Part shown: in pieces, positions 32,087-42,820 of the stretch
Position numbering within the stretch: position 1 is the first letter of the stretch
Layout of the letters: each line of letters begins with the position of its first letter
Assembly (NCBI GenBank): GCA_030144725.1
Contig: JASKMD010000014.1
Coordinates: 8,148,284 to 8,212,283, forward strand
Source: Haematococcus lacustris
Lineage: Eukaryota; Chlorophyta; Chlorophyceae; Chlamydomonadales; Haematococcaceae
DNA length: 64,000 bases
Direction: 5' to 3'
Notes under the pieces: model-generated
What the model saw: the letters and a program-made list of their open reading frames with translations, nothing else
Database searches by the model: none
Told to the model about the DNA's origin: nothing
Program-made: the position numbers and the translations under genes

Positions 32087-34517
32087 TCAGGCGTTCCCAA
32101 CTACCTGAAAACCACCCCCCTGTGATACGAAGCCCGTATCTCCGCAGCCACTCAGTCAAAAATATATGTAAACAGTGCTTCGAACAGAGGAGAGTCATGG
32201 CCGAGTCATGGCGAGTCATCTACGAAATGGCCGACGCAGCTAAAACTATCTCGCTCTAAGCGGTGCTCAGTGCTTGTCCAAAGATACACATTTGAATTCA
32301 TGCGATTTCGCCACATGCGAGACGCGCCGCACTAGCACGCTTCGCCACGCTGTTGTGAGTGGCACCTGCAACACGCAGCAGCAGTCGGAACATGTTTTGC
32401 TTTTGGCATGTGGACGCGACGACGGCAGTCGTGACGACTGGATACCACTATGAGCTTTTGGAGCTGCTGCTGGCGCTAGTGCATTACCGGCTGCTCTACT
32501 ACGCTTAAACAAGGTGCTAGGTGCAGTACGTGGTGTTGTCTCACCTTGCTTTGCTGCCCTCGACTTGTTAGCTGCAGGTGCCACGTTTACGGGACGTGCT
32601 TGCCGCTGCCAGCTGTTGCTGCTGCTGAGGGGGTGCACCAGCAGGCACAACCAGCTCAGGGGTGGTGCCTGCAGGTGTCAGCTGCTGCTGAGGGGGCGCA
32701 GCTGCGGCAAGCTTTCCACGGATGTGGGTTCAGTAGCTTGGGTACCCTCCAGCTCGTGTGTACCTCCTGCTTGTGAAACTGGAGGTATGATTGAAGCTGC
32801 TTTCCTGTCATCTTCTTTGCCTCCTCAACAGTTGTGTGGCTAAAATCATGCCCCCCCAAGGCAAGGGCATGGGCCGCATGTAGGTTGACACGATCTGGAA
32901 TTCACGCCCAACTGTGGATATGTTGCCTGGCCGGTGTGGGTTGGGGAGGACGCACTGCTCAGAGACAAAGAATTGCCGGCACTTGGAGAGGGCACGGCGG
33001 CTGACACCGGTCTCTAGATGCAACCTGACGGTGCTCAAGCAGTGGTGAGCATTGTAGGGTGCAGTCCTGGCTGCTGGCCTCCCCACAGGGCCCTCTTGAG
33101 TTGATATGAAGATGTCTGTTGGTGAGAGTGCGAGGCCGGCTGGGCTGAGCTGCTCTGCCATGCTGCCCATGGGCCGGCCATGGCTATCCAGCCTTCCGTA
33201 GCCAGCCTCTGCACACCGCCTCAACACCTCCACTGAGACGGGGTGCTGCTCCAAAACCAGCAGCTGCTGCTTCTGCTTGAAGGTGAGTGGGGAGTGGTGG
33301 GGGCGGCGTTTGTGCCGGTAGTTATACACCTGACACTTGAGGCTGCGTCGAGCAGCCCGTAGGGAGTGATTGGTAGCTGCTGTTTTGGATGCCACCTGCT
33401 GCAAAGCCGTATGCTCATCTTGCAGGCGTTGGTGTGCTGCCTGCAGGTCGTCTAGGTCGCTCTGCAACCCATCCACGGTGCCCATAAGGGACTGCTCCAC
33501 ATCCCTCAACCGCTGCACCTCAGCCTGCAGGTCACGGTTTGTCGCTTGTGCCGTACAAGCTGCAGCCTTGATGTTGTTAGGGCAATGCAGATAGCCAGCC
33601 CTTGGCGACTTGTTTAGTGCATGGAGATGAGCACTCTTTGCCTTGCTTAATTTCTTCTTCTTCATGGTTTGGGATCAAGAGGTGGCTGAGCGGGGCTACG
33701 GGCTTGGCTCGGTGGTCAGGGTGATGGGGGGTGATGGATACGGAGATGGGTGAAGGAGAGGTAGGGGGGAGATGGGTGAAGGAGAGGTAGGGGAGAGGTA
33801 GGAGGCGGGGAGAAGGAGAGTTAGGGGGCAGGAGGCTGATGGCAGGCTGGGCGGGGTAGACGAGGTTGGGAGGTGGTGGGTTAGGATGTGTTGGTGGTGG
33901 CCACGTGGCGGAGTGGTAAGCCAAGCTCAGTCGGCTCCTCGTGCACCTGTAGCCATCAGCATGTGTACCTTGTAAGCGGTATAACTTGTCACATACAAAC
34001 CCAATGATTGAGTTGCATAGTGTCATGGACGCGTTAATGAGTATGCTACAAATGGTATGTGTGAGGTCAGGCTGTTTGTTCAATGGTCCAAAACATAAAG
34101 CGGATCATAGCTGGAGGGGGTGACTAGTCCCTACTGTGCCGCCCACCATTACAGCGATACAGCGCTGCCACACACAAACCGGGGTTCCTTCACATCCTCG
34201 CCATGCGGCCTGCACCATCAAGAAGCTCGCGCAGCCATGTTTGCCGGACTTCAGTGGTGTGCGCCACCGACATGTCGTGCATCGCTAACGGATAGCCAAG
34301 GACGTAGCTTACCAGTGTAGCTAACCACGGTCTGCGATTGGGACACATCCGGGGTCACATGTGGCTCCCCGCATCGAAAGACTCCGATGGCAATTCCAGT
34401 CGAACATTAAACGCGCAATATCGCATTGCAGCAGACGCAACAAACGTTACATCAAATGATTGAGTAGATGGGCCGCAGTTGCATGAAGATTACCAACCCC
34501 ATGTTGGGAACGCCTGA
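32087..34517 (-). mobile_element. DNA transposon copy C, 15-bp perfect TIRs with 7-bp TSD
   Basis: Ends TCAGGCGTTCCCAAC (32087-32101) and GTTGGGAACGCCTGA (34503-34517) are perfect inverted repeats. The 7-bp CCCCTAC lies directly outside both ends (32080-32086 and 34518-34524), a clean target-site duplication. The element is 2431 bp and carries a minus-strand protein frame (32808-33665), with an out-of-frame continuation. The superfamily is undecided: 8-bp duplicating hAT or P elements are nearest in style. Confidence 0.8.
32656..33665 (-). pseudogene. Putative transposase of copy C, frameshifted
   Basis: A 285-codon frame starts MKKKKLSKAKSAHLHALNKS. It has a signature PRAGYLHCPNNIKAA, a long coiled coil (QRLRDVEQSLMGTVDGLQSD), and a helical part with HPVSVEVLRRCAEAGYGRLD and PHRPGNISTVGREFQIVS. 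Around the G7 run at 32851-32857 the sensible reading moves to a second frame (32859-32656): GGHDFSHTTVEEAKKMTGKQ then SYLQFHKQEVHTS. That suggests a one-base indel or an intron here. The frame 32267-32650 may hold further C-terminal sequence. The shared N-terminal signature also occurs in copy B (HLHALNNSPRAGYLHCPSG). No catalytic triad could be assigned. Confidence 0.45.
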
Positions 34518-34734
34518 CCCCTACACTTCTCCACAGCAGTGAGAGACCGGTGTGTGTCCCTAACTTAGGAGTCGGGACCTACCCTACGTGTCCCTAACCT
34601 ATTCGCTAGAGCCCTACCCTATGCACACTCAAGCGCACACACATCCCCTTTGTAAGGGGCAATCGTATTGTTTGTTTCTTTGGCTCATGGCATGATCATG
34701 CATGTATGATCATGCATGTATCGATACACACATG

Positions 34735-35017
34735 TCACTGTCGCTGCCGCTGGTGCCGCCGCTGCCACTTCCGCAGCAGGCCTCTGTCGCGCACTTGCAC
34801 CCACTCCTGGCCCACTCTGCCTGGGTTAGGCATGGCGGGGCGGCCCAGCCAGCTGCTGAGCTCGCATGGGCGGCCCGGCCCGGCTGCAATGTGGGCGATG
34901 TTCAGCGCGGCTGACACGTCTCGGTCTTAGAACCTGCGCTTGATGACATTGCTTGTAGAACACATCAAGCCCCGGATCCGGGACCGCGTCGCCATGTTGC
35001 GCACCGGGTGCAGCCAC
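34735..35017 (-). pseudogene. Fanzor/TnpB-like transposase C-terminal remnant
   Basis: Read from an acceptor at 35017: WLHPVRNMATRSRIRGLM, then SSNVIKRRF, an in-frame TAA, then DRDVSAALNIAHIAAGPGRP and LLRKWQRRHQRQ before a stop. The motif DRDVSAALNI matches the RuvC-III D-x-N/S-A-A-x-N of OrfB/TnpB-Fanzor proteins, preceded by what would be the zinc-ribbon region. The Trp/Pro-rich tail (RPAMPNPGRVGQEWVQVRD) is, from memory, typical of algal copies. The stop codon and missing N-terminus make it a remnant. Confidence 0.5.
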
Positions 35018-35192
35018 CTGCAAAGCAACATATGTCAATGCTCACTTGTAAGACCCTTCCTCACAAAAACCAAATATTAAGTCAAGCCATGTATAGCCTG
35101 AACAGTACAGGCCACAGTCTAGGCTGGTGTGTGAGATGCCATTCTACAGCTATGTAATGACTCCACTCCTACAGTGCGAGTGCGTCTGAGGT

Positions 35193-36970
35193 CTCTCACC
35201 TGAAGAAGAAGAAGAAGACTACTCCGGCGGAGCCGGCGTGCATTAAGGGAGGAGCTTCCGCCTGGGGCGCGGCCTGCTCCCACCACCTAACCTAGAAGTG
35301 GAGAACCCCTTCAGCCCCCATCCTTGACACCTGCCCTGAGTCTGTAGCTGGTTCTGGCTATGCTGTGTGAGCTTATGACCGCATGTCTAGTCAGTTTATT
35401 TAGCAGTTTAGTGGTGTTGGTTTGCGTGATGCCTATGGCTTCCATGTGTAGCTTGGTATGTGTGTTGTAAGTGATGCCGCCTATTCCGAGTAGAATGGGT
35501 CTGACTGTGACTGTGTGTCCTGCTGCTATGATGGCTTCTTCCATGGCAGCGTGTTGTGTGGTAGCGTTGTCTAGCTGTTCGGCCCATCTTGAGTCAGCAC
35601 AATACTTAATTTCCAGCAGGGTGACGTGTTTGGTTGACTCGTTCGATCCCTGCTTCCTTTTCTTCGTGTTGTTGATCATGATGATGTCCGGGCGGGTGGT
35701 CGTGTTGGTGTCCCTGGCGGATAGGCTCAGGTCTTCTAGAGCCTTGCGTAGCGTGGCGCTGGGTAGGTCGATGCCTTCCGTCTCGCCTCGTTCGTGGCTG
35801 CCGATGTCCGCGAACTTGATGCACCCTCCTTGGGCTCCCTTGCTGATAGCTTTCATGATTAGGCGCCCCGCCCCGTTGTGTCGTTCCTGTACTAGACCTG
35901 CGGTGCGGCTGCAGCCCGAGAGTAGGTGTGTCGCACTGTCGGCCTCCCCGCATAGCGGGCACCGGTCATCCGCCGCCTTTCCCCAGCGCATGGCCAGTTT
36001 CTGGTTGTAGAGCCCACCCGTCCGATAGAGTAGGGCGGTCCTCTGCGCCTCTGTTGGAATGCCCGCGTCGGTCATCACTCTTTCGCAGGAGCCTTTCGCC
36101 GCTACCTTGGCGATTTCCCGTGACATTTGGTAGTAAATGCTCTCTTGGTTGGCGAGGCCGAGTTTGTGTTTGTTGCTCATGTGCTTGCGTACGCTGTGGC
36201 GGCAACGGGGTGGTGATGTTGAGATCGCTTGTTGTGCTCAGCCATGCGTGTTGCTCGGTGTGCCTAGGGTTGCAGGGGCCCCGCGTTGTGGCTTGCTCTG
36301 GGTGCCTCGCCGCGTACTTGGCCACTGCATCAGCTCCCTCGTTCCCGATGATGCCGGAGTGGGCGCGGACTTTGAAGAAGTGTACCGTGTCCTGGCTGTT
36401 AGTCAAGATAGTTGCTATCTTTGCCAGTATGTCTTTGTGTCGGTGCGTGCGGAGCGACATCGGGTTGGCGAGCGCCCTGCGTATCTGGTAGAGTGAGCAG
36501 AGGCTGTCGGTGGCGATGCGCTTGGCTCCCATTTGCAGCGCTGAGAGAATAGCTATGAGCTCTGCTCTATTAATGGTGGTGTCGCCGCTTAGGGCGATGG
36601 TGTTCCGATCGTCGCTGGCCGGCGTGTATACGCCTGCTCCCACTGATGCTCCCTCGGTGCCTTTGATGCAGCTTCCGTCCGTGTATGTCACCTTCTTCCA
36701 CTCTGGTATGGCTCTGTGTGTGTGGGTGGTGGGCTGGGAGGTAGGCTGGTTAGTTTGGCGTGTATGCCCCGTGGAGGGGAGCTCATGGTCTGCTGGTAGG
36801 CCTCGGTGTTTGTGGTGGCCGCTTGGCAGCGGGGTGGGCTGGTTGTGTTGTGAGGGCTTTGCCAGAGCCGGATGTGTCCTTATTCGTGGGTGGAGTGCAG
36901 TGGCTATGTTGGCCAGCCAGCCCTGTGCACTCGCAGAAAAGTTCATGAGAAAAGTTGAATTTTTTGACAA
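35193..36970 (-). pseudogene. LINE 3' fragment: RNase H plus zinc-finger region and 3' tail
   Basis: The frame 36970-35966 holds an RNase H domain: VTYTDGSCIKGTEGASVGAG (first Asp), TINRAELIAILSALQMGAKR (Glu), IATDSLCSLYQIRRAL (Asp) and VRAHSGIIGNEGADAVAKYA (H/D). Near 36180 the reading shifts to a second frame (36180-35311) with DDRCPLCGEADSATHLLSGC, a CxxC...H...C zinc-binding motif usual after LINE reverse transcriptases, and VTLLEIKYCADSRWAEQLD. Below 35311 a short 3' UTR ends with a (TTC)n tail at 35204-35219. No reverse transcriptase is attached, so the copy is 5'-truncated and frameshifted. Confidence 0.75.
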
Positions 36971-37063
36971 AGTGGCTTTATAGATTGTAAGCGGTTCTTA
37001 AGCGGTTCTAAGAATGGGGGTGTAAACCTAAAATCGAGGAAAAATTTGGCTGAGGAGATACGA

Positions 37064-37446
37064 GAAAACCAGTACTGGTCCACCCCCCCCCAGTACTGGT
37101 TCACCCCCAACCAGTACTGGTTCACCCCCAACCAGTACTGGTCCACCCCCCCCCCCAGTACTGGTTCACCCCGAACCAGTACTGGTTCACACCAAACCAG
37201 TACTGGTTCACCCCCAACCAGTACTGGTTCAACCCCAACCAGTACTGGTCACAGCCATCCAGCCAGTATTGGTCAGCCAGCCAGTACTGGTCACCCAGCC
37301 AGTACTGGCCAGCCAGGCAGTACTGGTCAGCCAGTCAGTACTGGTCAGTCAGCCAGTACTGGTCATCAAGCCAGTACTGGCAAGCCAGCCAGTACTGTTC
37401 AGCCAGCCAGTACTGGTCACAGCCAGCCAGCCAGTACTGGTTGGCA
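37064..37446. repeat. Array of the palindrome ACCAGTACTGGT
   Basis: About 22 copies of CCAGTACTGG, a perfect 10-bp palindrome often extended to ACCAGTACTGGT, with spacers of 6 to 12 bp: first TCACCCCCA-type, later CAGCCAG-type. It lies just upstream of the first recognised exon of KDZ copy 1, and the same motif recurs beyond its 3' end. It may be a subterminal binding-site array of the element. Confidence 0.9.
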
Positions 37447-37509
37447 GCCAGTGCTTGTTGGTGAACCAGCGCTAGACCAGGCATTGCTTGTTGGTGAACT
37501 ACTGTGCAG

Positions 37510-39240
37510 GGGGTGGATCATGGAGGACTTCATGCACTTCATCAAGTACGCCTGGCCCTATGTATTCCAAGGCATCATGACAGAGGGCAACCTGCACTTG
37601 AAGCTGTGGCGGTTGCTGGTGGACTCTACCCTCCACTACCTGACACCAGGTACAATCAGCGTTACCACCTAGCAGCAAGGGTACACCCATGCAATGTGTG
37701 TGGTGACAGTACGTAATGAGCTTTGTGGCCCCTATTGCTTGCAGAGAACGACCCGCCATTGCGGTTTGGAATGCCGGCAGAGGAGAGGGCAAGAAACGCA
37801 GCCATCATCGCTGGCAACATGGAGGAGGCAGCCAGGAAGCTGAAGGAGTATGCGCGCATTCTGCACCGGATTCGTTACACACACAAGGTGCCGGACGACA
37901 TGATCTCCAGCAACCTCCACATGGTGGAATGCCGGTGAGTTCCACGGTATAGAGCATTGCATGGTCAGCACGAGAGATGCTTCATGCTATCAAGTAGAAC
38001 AACACCATGCGCATGCGTTTGTTACAGGTTACCTCAGCAGGAGAAGGAGCGTGGGCGCAGCTGCTGGGACAATGAGTTCTGGGTTGAGCGTGGTATGCAG
38101 CGGGGCAAGAAGTTCAGCACAGCTCATGCTGCTGGCTACCAGCGTGGCTTGACCATGGGCATACGGGAGCGGCTGAGCCGACGCTCGCAGCTGTTTCTGT
38201 CCACCCATACCCGCTGGGATGACAGTGATGAAGGAGAGCTGGACAGTGGTGACAGTGAGCATGATGGCGAGGAGGCTGAACAGCGGCAGCATGAGCGTGG
38301 GCAGCAGGCTGGCAAACGCAAGAGGGGGAACAGCAAGCAGCGTGCTCCCAAGCACAGAAAGGCGGGAACCTTCAGAGACGAGTTGCAGTCAGGCCTCCAG
38401 GCATGCCACCTCCTGGGGCTGGGGAAAGCGCAGTGCTACAATAGCAGCTGGGATAAGGTGGTGCGGGAGGCATGCTGCCATCATGTGAGAGACATGAAAC
38501 CCGTTGGCTGGAGTGAGGCTGACATCTTGGCGGTGTTCCCTCCTTCTGGCCTTCCCGGGCAAGTGCAGTACTACAGCCGCGCACAGTGCCGGGGGCAGAT
38601 GATCCACAGCATCCAGTATAATCGCGCTAAAGTGCGCAACAACTGCTGGGCCCAAGCAGTGTTCCTTGAGGGAACAGATGACGAGCCAGTGCTGGTTCAA
38701 TATGCATGCCACGTCCAGTTCTGGGTGCGTGTGCAGCATCCAGCCAACCCAGAGCGGGTACTGCGGCTAGCCATCACTCGCTCGTTCGTTTTGGACCCCA
38801 TCCCAGAAATGCCAGAGCACTACACTGTGGGTCGAGGGATCCCACTACCAGACCGGCCTAAGCAACCGGCCCAACAGCAGCTGCCGGCACAGCAACAGGA
38901 GCAAGCACAGCAGCAGGAGCCAGCACATCAGCAGCCTTCGGCATCGGTTGCAACTGAGGCCACAGTCCCAGAGGCAGCTGCAGAACTGCAAGTTGGCACA
39001 TCTCAAGCAAGACGCTCAGGCCGCAAAGTCAGCCAGCGTGCACTCCCGGCCACCCAAGAGGCAAGGGCTCCCCGCCATAGCCGTGTGGGACGTAAGCAGA
39101 GCACCTTGCTCAAGGGGGCGGGGTGCATGTCGTGGTATGCGGTGAATGGAGAGCAGTTCCACAGTTTGTTTGTGGCATTCTTCCCACACGAGGAGGGTCA
39201 GGGTGATATGTATTTTGTGCCATACAGCAGCCATAGCTGA
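37510..39240 (+). CDS. KDZ-type transposase, C-terminal part (copy 1)
   Basis: Three in-phase exons: ~37510-37649, 37745-37934 and 38028-39240, about 514 codons. The block PDDMISSNLHMVECR joined to LPQQEKERGRS, followed by EFWVERGMQRGK, matches as I recall the C-terminal signature of Kyakuja-Dileera-Zisupton (KDZ) transposases. Upstream are FMHFIKYAWPYVFQGIM and LHYLTPG. A later domain has YYSRAQCRGQMIHSIQYNRA and HVQFWVRVQHPANPERVLRL, then a Gln-rich linker, a basic patch and WYAVNGEQFHSLFVAFFPHE. Full KDZ proteins are far longer, so the N-terminal catalytic part is missing or lies in exons I could not find. Exon order and splice sites match copy 2 (46449-49327) exactly. Confidence 0.6.
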
Positions 39241-39415
39241 CGGTTCTAAGCAGGCCAAAAAGAACAATGACAATCGTAATGCACACATGGCATCGTACAT
39301 GCGTTGACCATGTGCTGCACTACGTACGTGTGATGCTTGGCTACGAACAACAATGGAACACCAGTGATGTTGCCCCCAGCAGTCAGTACATGTCTTTCAG
39401 AAGATATATGGACTA

Positions 39416-39772
39416 CCTTTAGCCCTAGCCCTAGCCCTAGCCCTAGCCCTAACCCTAGGCCTAACCCTAGCCCTAACCCTAGCCCTAACCCTAACCCAAC
39501 CTCATCCCCACGTCCATGCCTAGCCCTAGCCCTAGCCCTAGCCCTAGCCCTAGCCCTAGCCCTAGCCCTAGCCCTAGCCCTAGCCCTATCCCTATCCCTA
39601 TCCCTAGCCCTAGCCCTAGCCCTAGCCCTAGCCCTAGCCCTAGCCCTAGCCCTAGACCTGGACCTAGACCTAGACCTAGACCTAGACCTAGACCTAGACC
39701 TAGACATAGCTCCAGCCCTAACCCTAGCCCTAGCCCTAACACTAACCCTAGCCCCAGCCCTAGCCATAGACC
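39416..39772. repeat. Interstitial (CCCTAG)n with CCCTAA, CCCTAT and CCTAGA variants
   Basis: About 58 hexamers of telomere-like type, mostly CCCTAG, with blocks of CCCTAA, CCCTAT and CCTAGA. It lies just 3' of KDZ copy 1. The sequence variety and internal position speak against a chromosome end. Confidence 0.95.
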
Positions 39773-39984
39773 AAGCCATGACTTGTACCGACATTGACAT
39801 TACAGCCGTTGATATGACGTAAGTAAATCTCCCATGCACATTGCAGCTCCAAACGTCACATGACACACATAACGACATCGGGCATCGCGCAAAGAAGAAG
39901 ACGGATAATGAACATTATACGCACAACCCAGCGATGCACAAACCAACGCGAAAGTTTCAAATACACAAGCGCAACTACAACCAC

Positions 39985-40261
39985 AGTTGTAAACCAGTAC
40001 TGACTATAAACCAGTACTAGCGAAAACCAGTACTGGGTGACAACCAGTACTGATGCTCGACCAGTACTGGTTATTAACCAGTACTGGCCCCCAACCAGTA
40101 CTGGTTGCCTCGCAGAACAGCACGACAGGCCAACGCTCGAATCTCGCCAACCGCTTGGAGTTGATTTTTTTTTTCAACAGCGTTGGCTTGCATATGAGCA
40201 ACTGAAGACTTCCATTAAAAAAAAAAGTACCCTTAGGTGGCACTTATAATGCGATCTTTTC
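39985..40261. mobile_element. Right-end module with CCAGTACTGG palindromes and A/T homopolymers
   Basis: Eight copies of CCAGTACTG(G) at 39991-40111 are followed by a conserved 150-bp tail with a T10 run, an A10 run, and an end GGTGGCACTTATAATGCGAT plus CTTTTC. The same module occurs in inverse orientation at 63038-63283. Together with the array at 37064-37446 it brackets KDZ copy 1, so it may be the transposon's right terminal region. A separate MITE is the alternative. Confidence 0.55.
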
Positions 40262-40262
40262 T

Positions 40263-40480
40263 GCGAGTGTGGGTTCCCATGTGTGACGAGCTGTTGCCCA
40301 GCTCGGTTCCAGACGATGTAGGTGATGAGCTTGGCATGCTTGTCAGACTTGACGGCTGCGTTGGGTTTGTTGAGAGGAATGGTGGCTATGTGTTGGCAGT
40401 ACTCTGGGTAGCTTCTCAGCATGTCTATGTGTTTGGGGTACGAGATGCCTTTCTTGCCAGGAACACCACTCACACAAATT
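40263..40480 (-). pseudogene. Fragment of an unidentified coding sequence, probably a mobile element
   Basis: A minus-strand frame reads KKGISYPKHIDMLRSYPEYC, then LNKPNAAVKSDKHAKLITYI and VWNRAGQQLVTHGN, which has the composition of real protein. It is cut at the junction with the palindrome module at 40261, just as the LINE at 63037 is cut by the other copy of that module. The origin is probably a retrotransposon. No domain was recognised. Confidence 0.35.
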
Positions 40481-40483
40481 AGC

Positions 40484-41060
40484 AGCGGCTCCCGCGCTGG
40501 AGCCAATGGTTTCAGCGCGGGAGCCGGTGGTTTCTGCGCGGGAGCCGGTGGTTTCTGCGCGGGAGCCGGTGGTTTCTGCGCGGGAGCCGATGGTTTCTGC
40601 GCGGGAGCCGGTGGCTACTGCGCGGGAGCTAATGACTACCGCGCTGGAGCTATTGGCTACCGCGCTGGAGCATATAGCTACCGCGCTGGAGCCATTTGCT
40701 ACCGAGCTGGAGCTAATGACTACCGCGCTGGAGCCAATGGCTACCGCGCTGGAGCTAATGACTACCGCGATGGAGCCAATGGCTACCGCGCTGGAGGTAA
40801 TAGCTACCGCGCTGTAGCTAATTGCTACCGCGCTGGAGCTAATAGTTACCGCGCTGTAGCCAATCCCTACCGCGCTGGAGCTAATGATTACCGCGCTGAA
40901 GCTAATAACTACCGCGCCGGAGCTAACAACTACCGCGCTGGTGCCAATGTCTACCGCCTTGGAGGTAATGGCTACCGCGCTGGAGGTAATGGCTACCGTG
41001 CTGAAGCTTGTGACTACTGCGCAGGTGCCTATGGCTACTGCGCTGGAGGTAATAGCGATT
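40484..41060. repeat. 21-bp tandem repeats TACCGCGCTGGAGCTAATGAC
   Basis: About 27 diverged 21-bp units built on GCGCGGGAGCCGGTGGTTTCT at the left and CTACCGCGCTGGAGCTAATG further right. Unit length is a multiple of 3, giving an apparent Tyr-Arg-Ala-Gly repeat protein that I treat as an artefact. The core CGCTGGAGC relates it to the 44-bp arrays at 45-51 kb. Confidence 0.9.
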
Positions 41061-41619
41061 GTGTCCTTGCAACGTCATTGTGTTTCTGCACTTGTGTACC
41101 ATGCCCTAGGGCAACGCTGTTTCTCTGTTCCCTTTATTTCTCTATCGTTTGTTGTGTGGCTTGTTGTGACAGCGGTTATTGCTGATGTTGATGGTCAACC
41201 TACGGTTGTTTAATGTTGCTGTGTTGATGCAAGGCCAGGTTGATGCCTCAAGCGTATGTCCACCCTTAATGAAGTCCGTGTAAACCTTAACTCATGTTGC
41301 CTGTGTCTATGGCTCATTTCAATGGCTCATCTTAATCAATGTAATCATATCTGGATGATAGGATTCTGACTATTACTGTGCACCTTACACTCGTCATCAT
41401 GCTCATGTATCAGCATCAGAGACATGAACAACGACAACATCATGAGCGGCAACGAGATCATGACCAGCTGGCCTGGCATCAGCACACCAACAGCACCACA
41501 CATGACAACATCAACGACAGCATGACGCACACCTGCATTGGCTCTATGTGTACCTTGTTGTGCAAGGCGTGATGATGTGCAATGGCTATTGATCTGTTGG
41601 CGCCCTACACAACCCCCTA
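41061..41619. other. Intergenic, no gene seen
   Basis: It contains the 3' UTR of the minus-strand gene ending at 41620. A short purine-rich stretch with ATCATGAC-like words occurs at 41395-41540, without further structure. Confidence 0.35.
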
Positions 41620-42774
41620 CTACTGTCCCTTGCGGCGCTTAGCCTGTGGAGCCTCCCCCTCACCCCCTGCCCCAGCACCCTGCTGCCCGTTGCCCCTGCC
41701 TCTGCCCCTGCCCCCGCCTCTGCCCCTGCCACCGCCCCTGCCTCTGCCGCTGCCAGTGCCACTGCCACTGCCCCTGCCCCCCTTCCTAGCCTGGCCTTCG
41801 CTCCTGCTTGCAGCTGGCTTGTCCACCTTCTTGGCCCCACCCTTCTCCTCACCCGCAGCTGGACCACCCTGTACCGCTGCTGCTGGTACCGCCGTGGCAG
41901 CCCCCCCCTGGGCCACCTCTGCTGCAGCTTTGGCTGCCTTAGCAGCCCTGGCCTCAGCCGTTTTCTGCCGCTTCAACTTAGCCGCACGTGCCTCTACTGC
42001 TGCCTTCCAAGCAGCTATCAGCTGGACCTGCCTCTTCCTGATGTCATCCAAGGGGCCGTTGAAGCGGTCCTGCCACAGCCTGTCCGTCTCCAACTGGGCA
42101 ACAGGCTCGTATGGCTCAGGGGGCACCATGCTGCCACCAGCTTCGGTCTTCCAAATAGGCCACTTGTCCTTATTCTTGAAGTCGGCCTCTGTTGTAGGCA
42201 TGGCTGCGCCGTCGATGATCTTGCCCATCTGCCTGACCAAAGTGGTGGTGTTCTCCACAAAGCACACACTGCCATAGAAGTGGGCACGGGCGGAGGCTGT
42301 GCCTGGTCGGCCCTCAGCGCCAGCGTGAATGGTCACCCCCGTCATGCCCAATGCCTGACCCGGCTGCAGCTCAACCTCAATCACCTCCAGAGCAGTCAGT
42401 GTGCTCAACTTCTCCTCCAGCTCTGGCAGCAAAGCCTCGTTCACATGCCCATCATCGTCCGGCATGACAGCGTTCCAGAACGGGGCGAACAGCTTCACCA
42501 GCTCGTGGCTGTAAGGGATGAGGAGGATGCTGACCAGCTGCATGGCGATGATGAGCACCATGCCCTCACGACCAAACACCTTGAACCTGGGTGTTGAGGC
42601 ATGGGGGGGTGCCTGCCCTGAGGATGTGCCAGCAGGGTCGGGAGTGAGGGTGGGGCCTCTGGGGGCTGCTGCGGTAGGGCGGGGTGCACCAGCTGCCCCC
42701 TCAGCCACAGATGTGGCCGCTGCGGAAGAGGGGGGGTGGGGAATGCCTGCTGCTCCCGCTGCTGCTGCTCCTGC

Positions 42775-42820
<46 letters not shown>

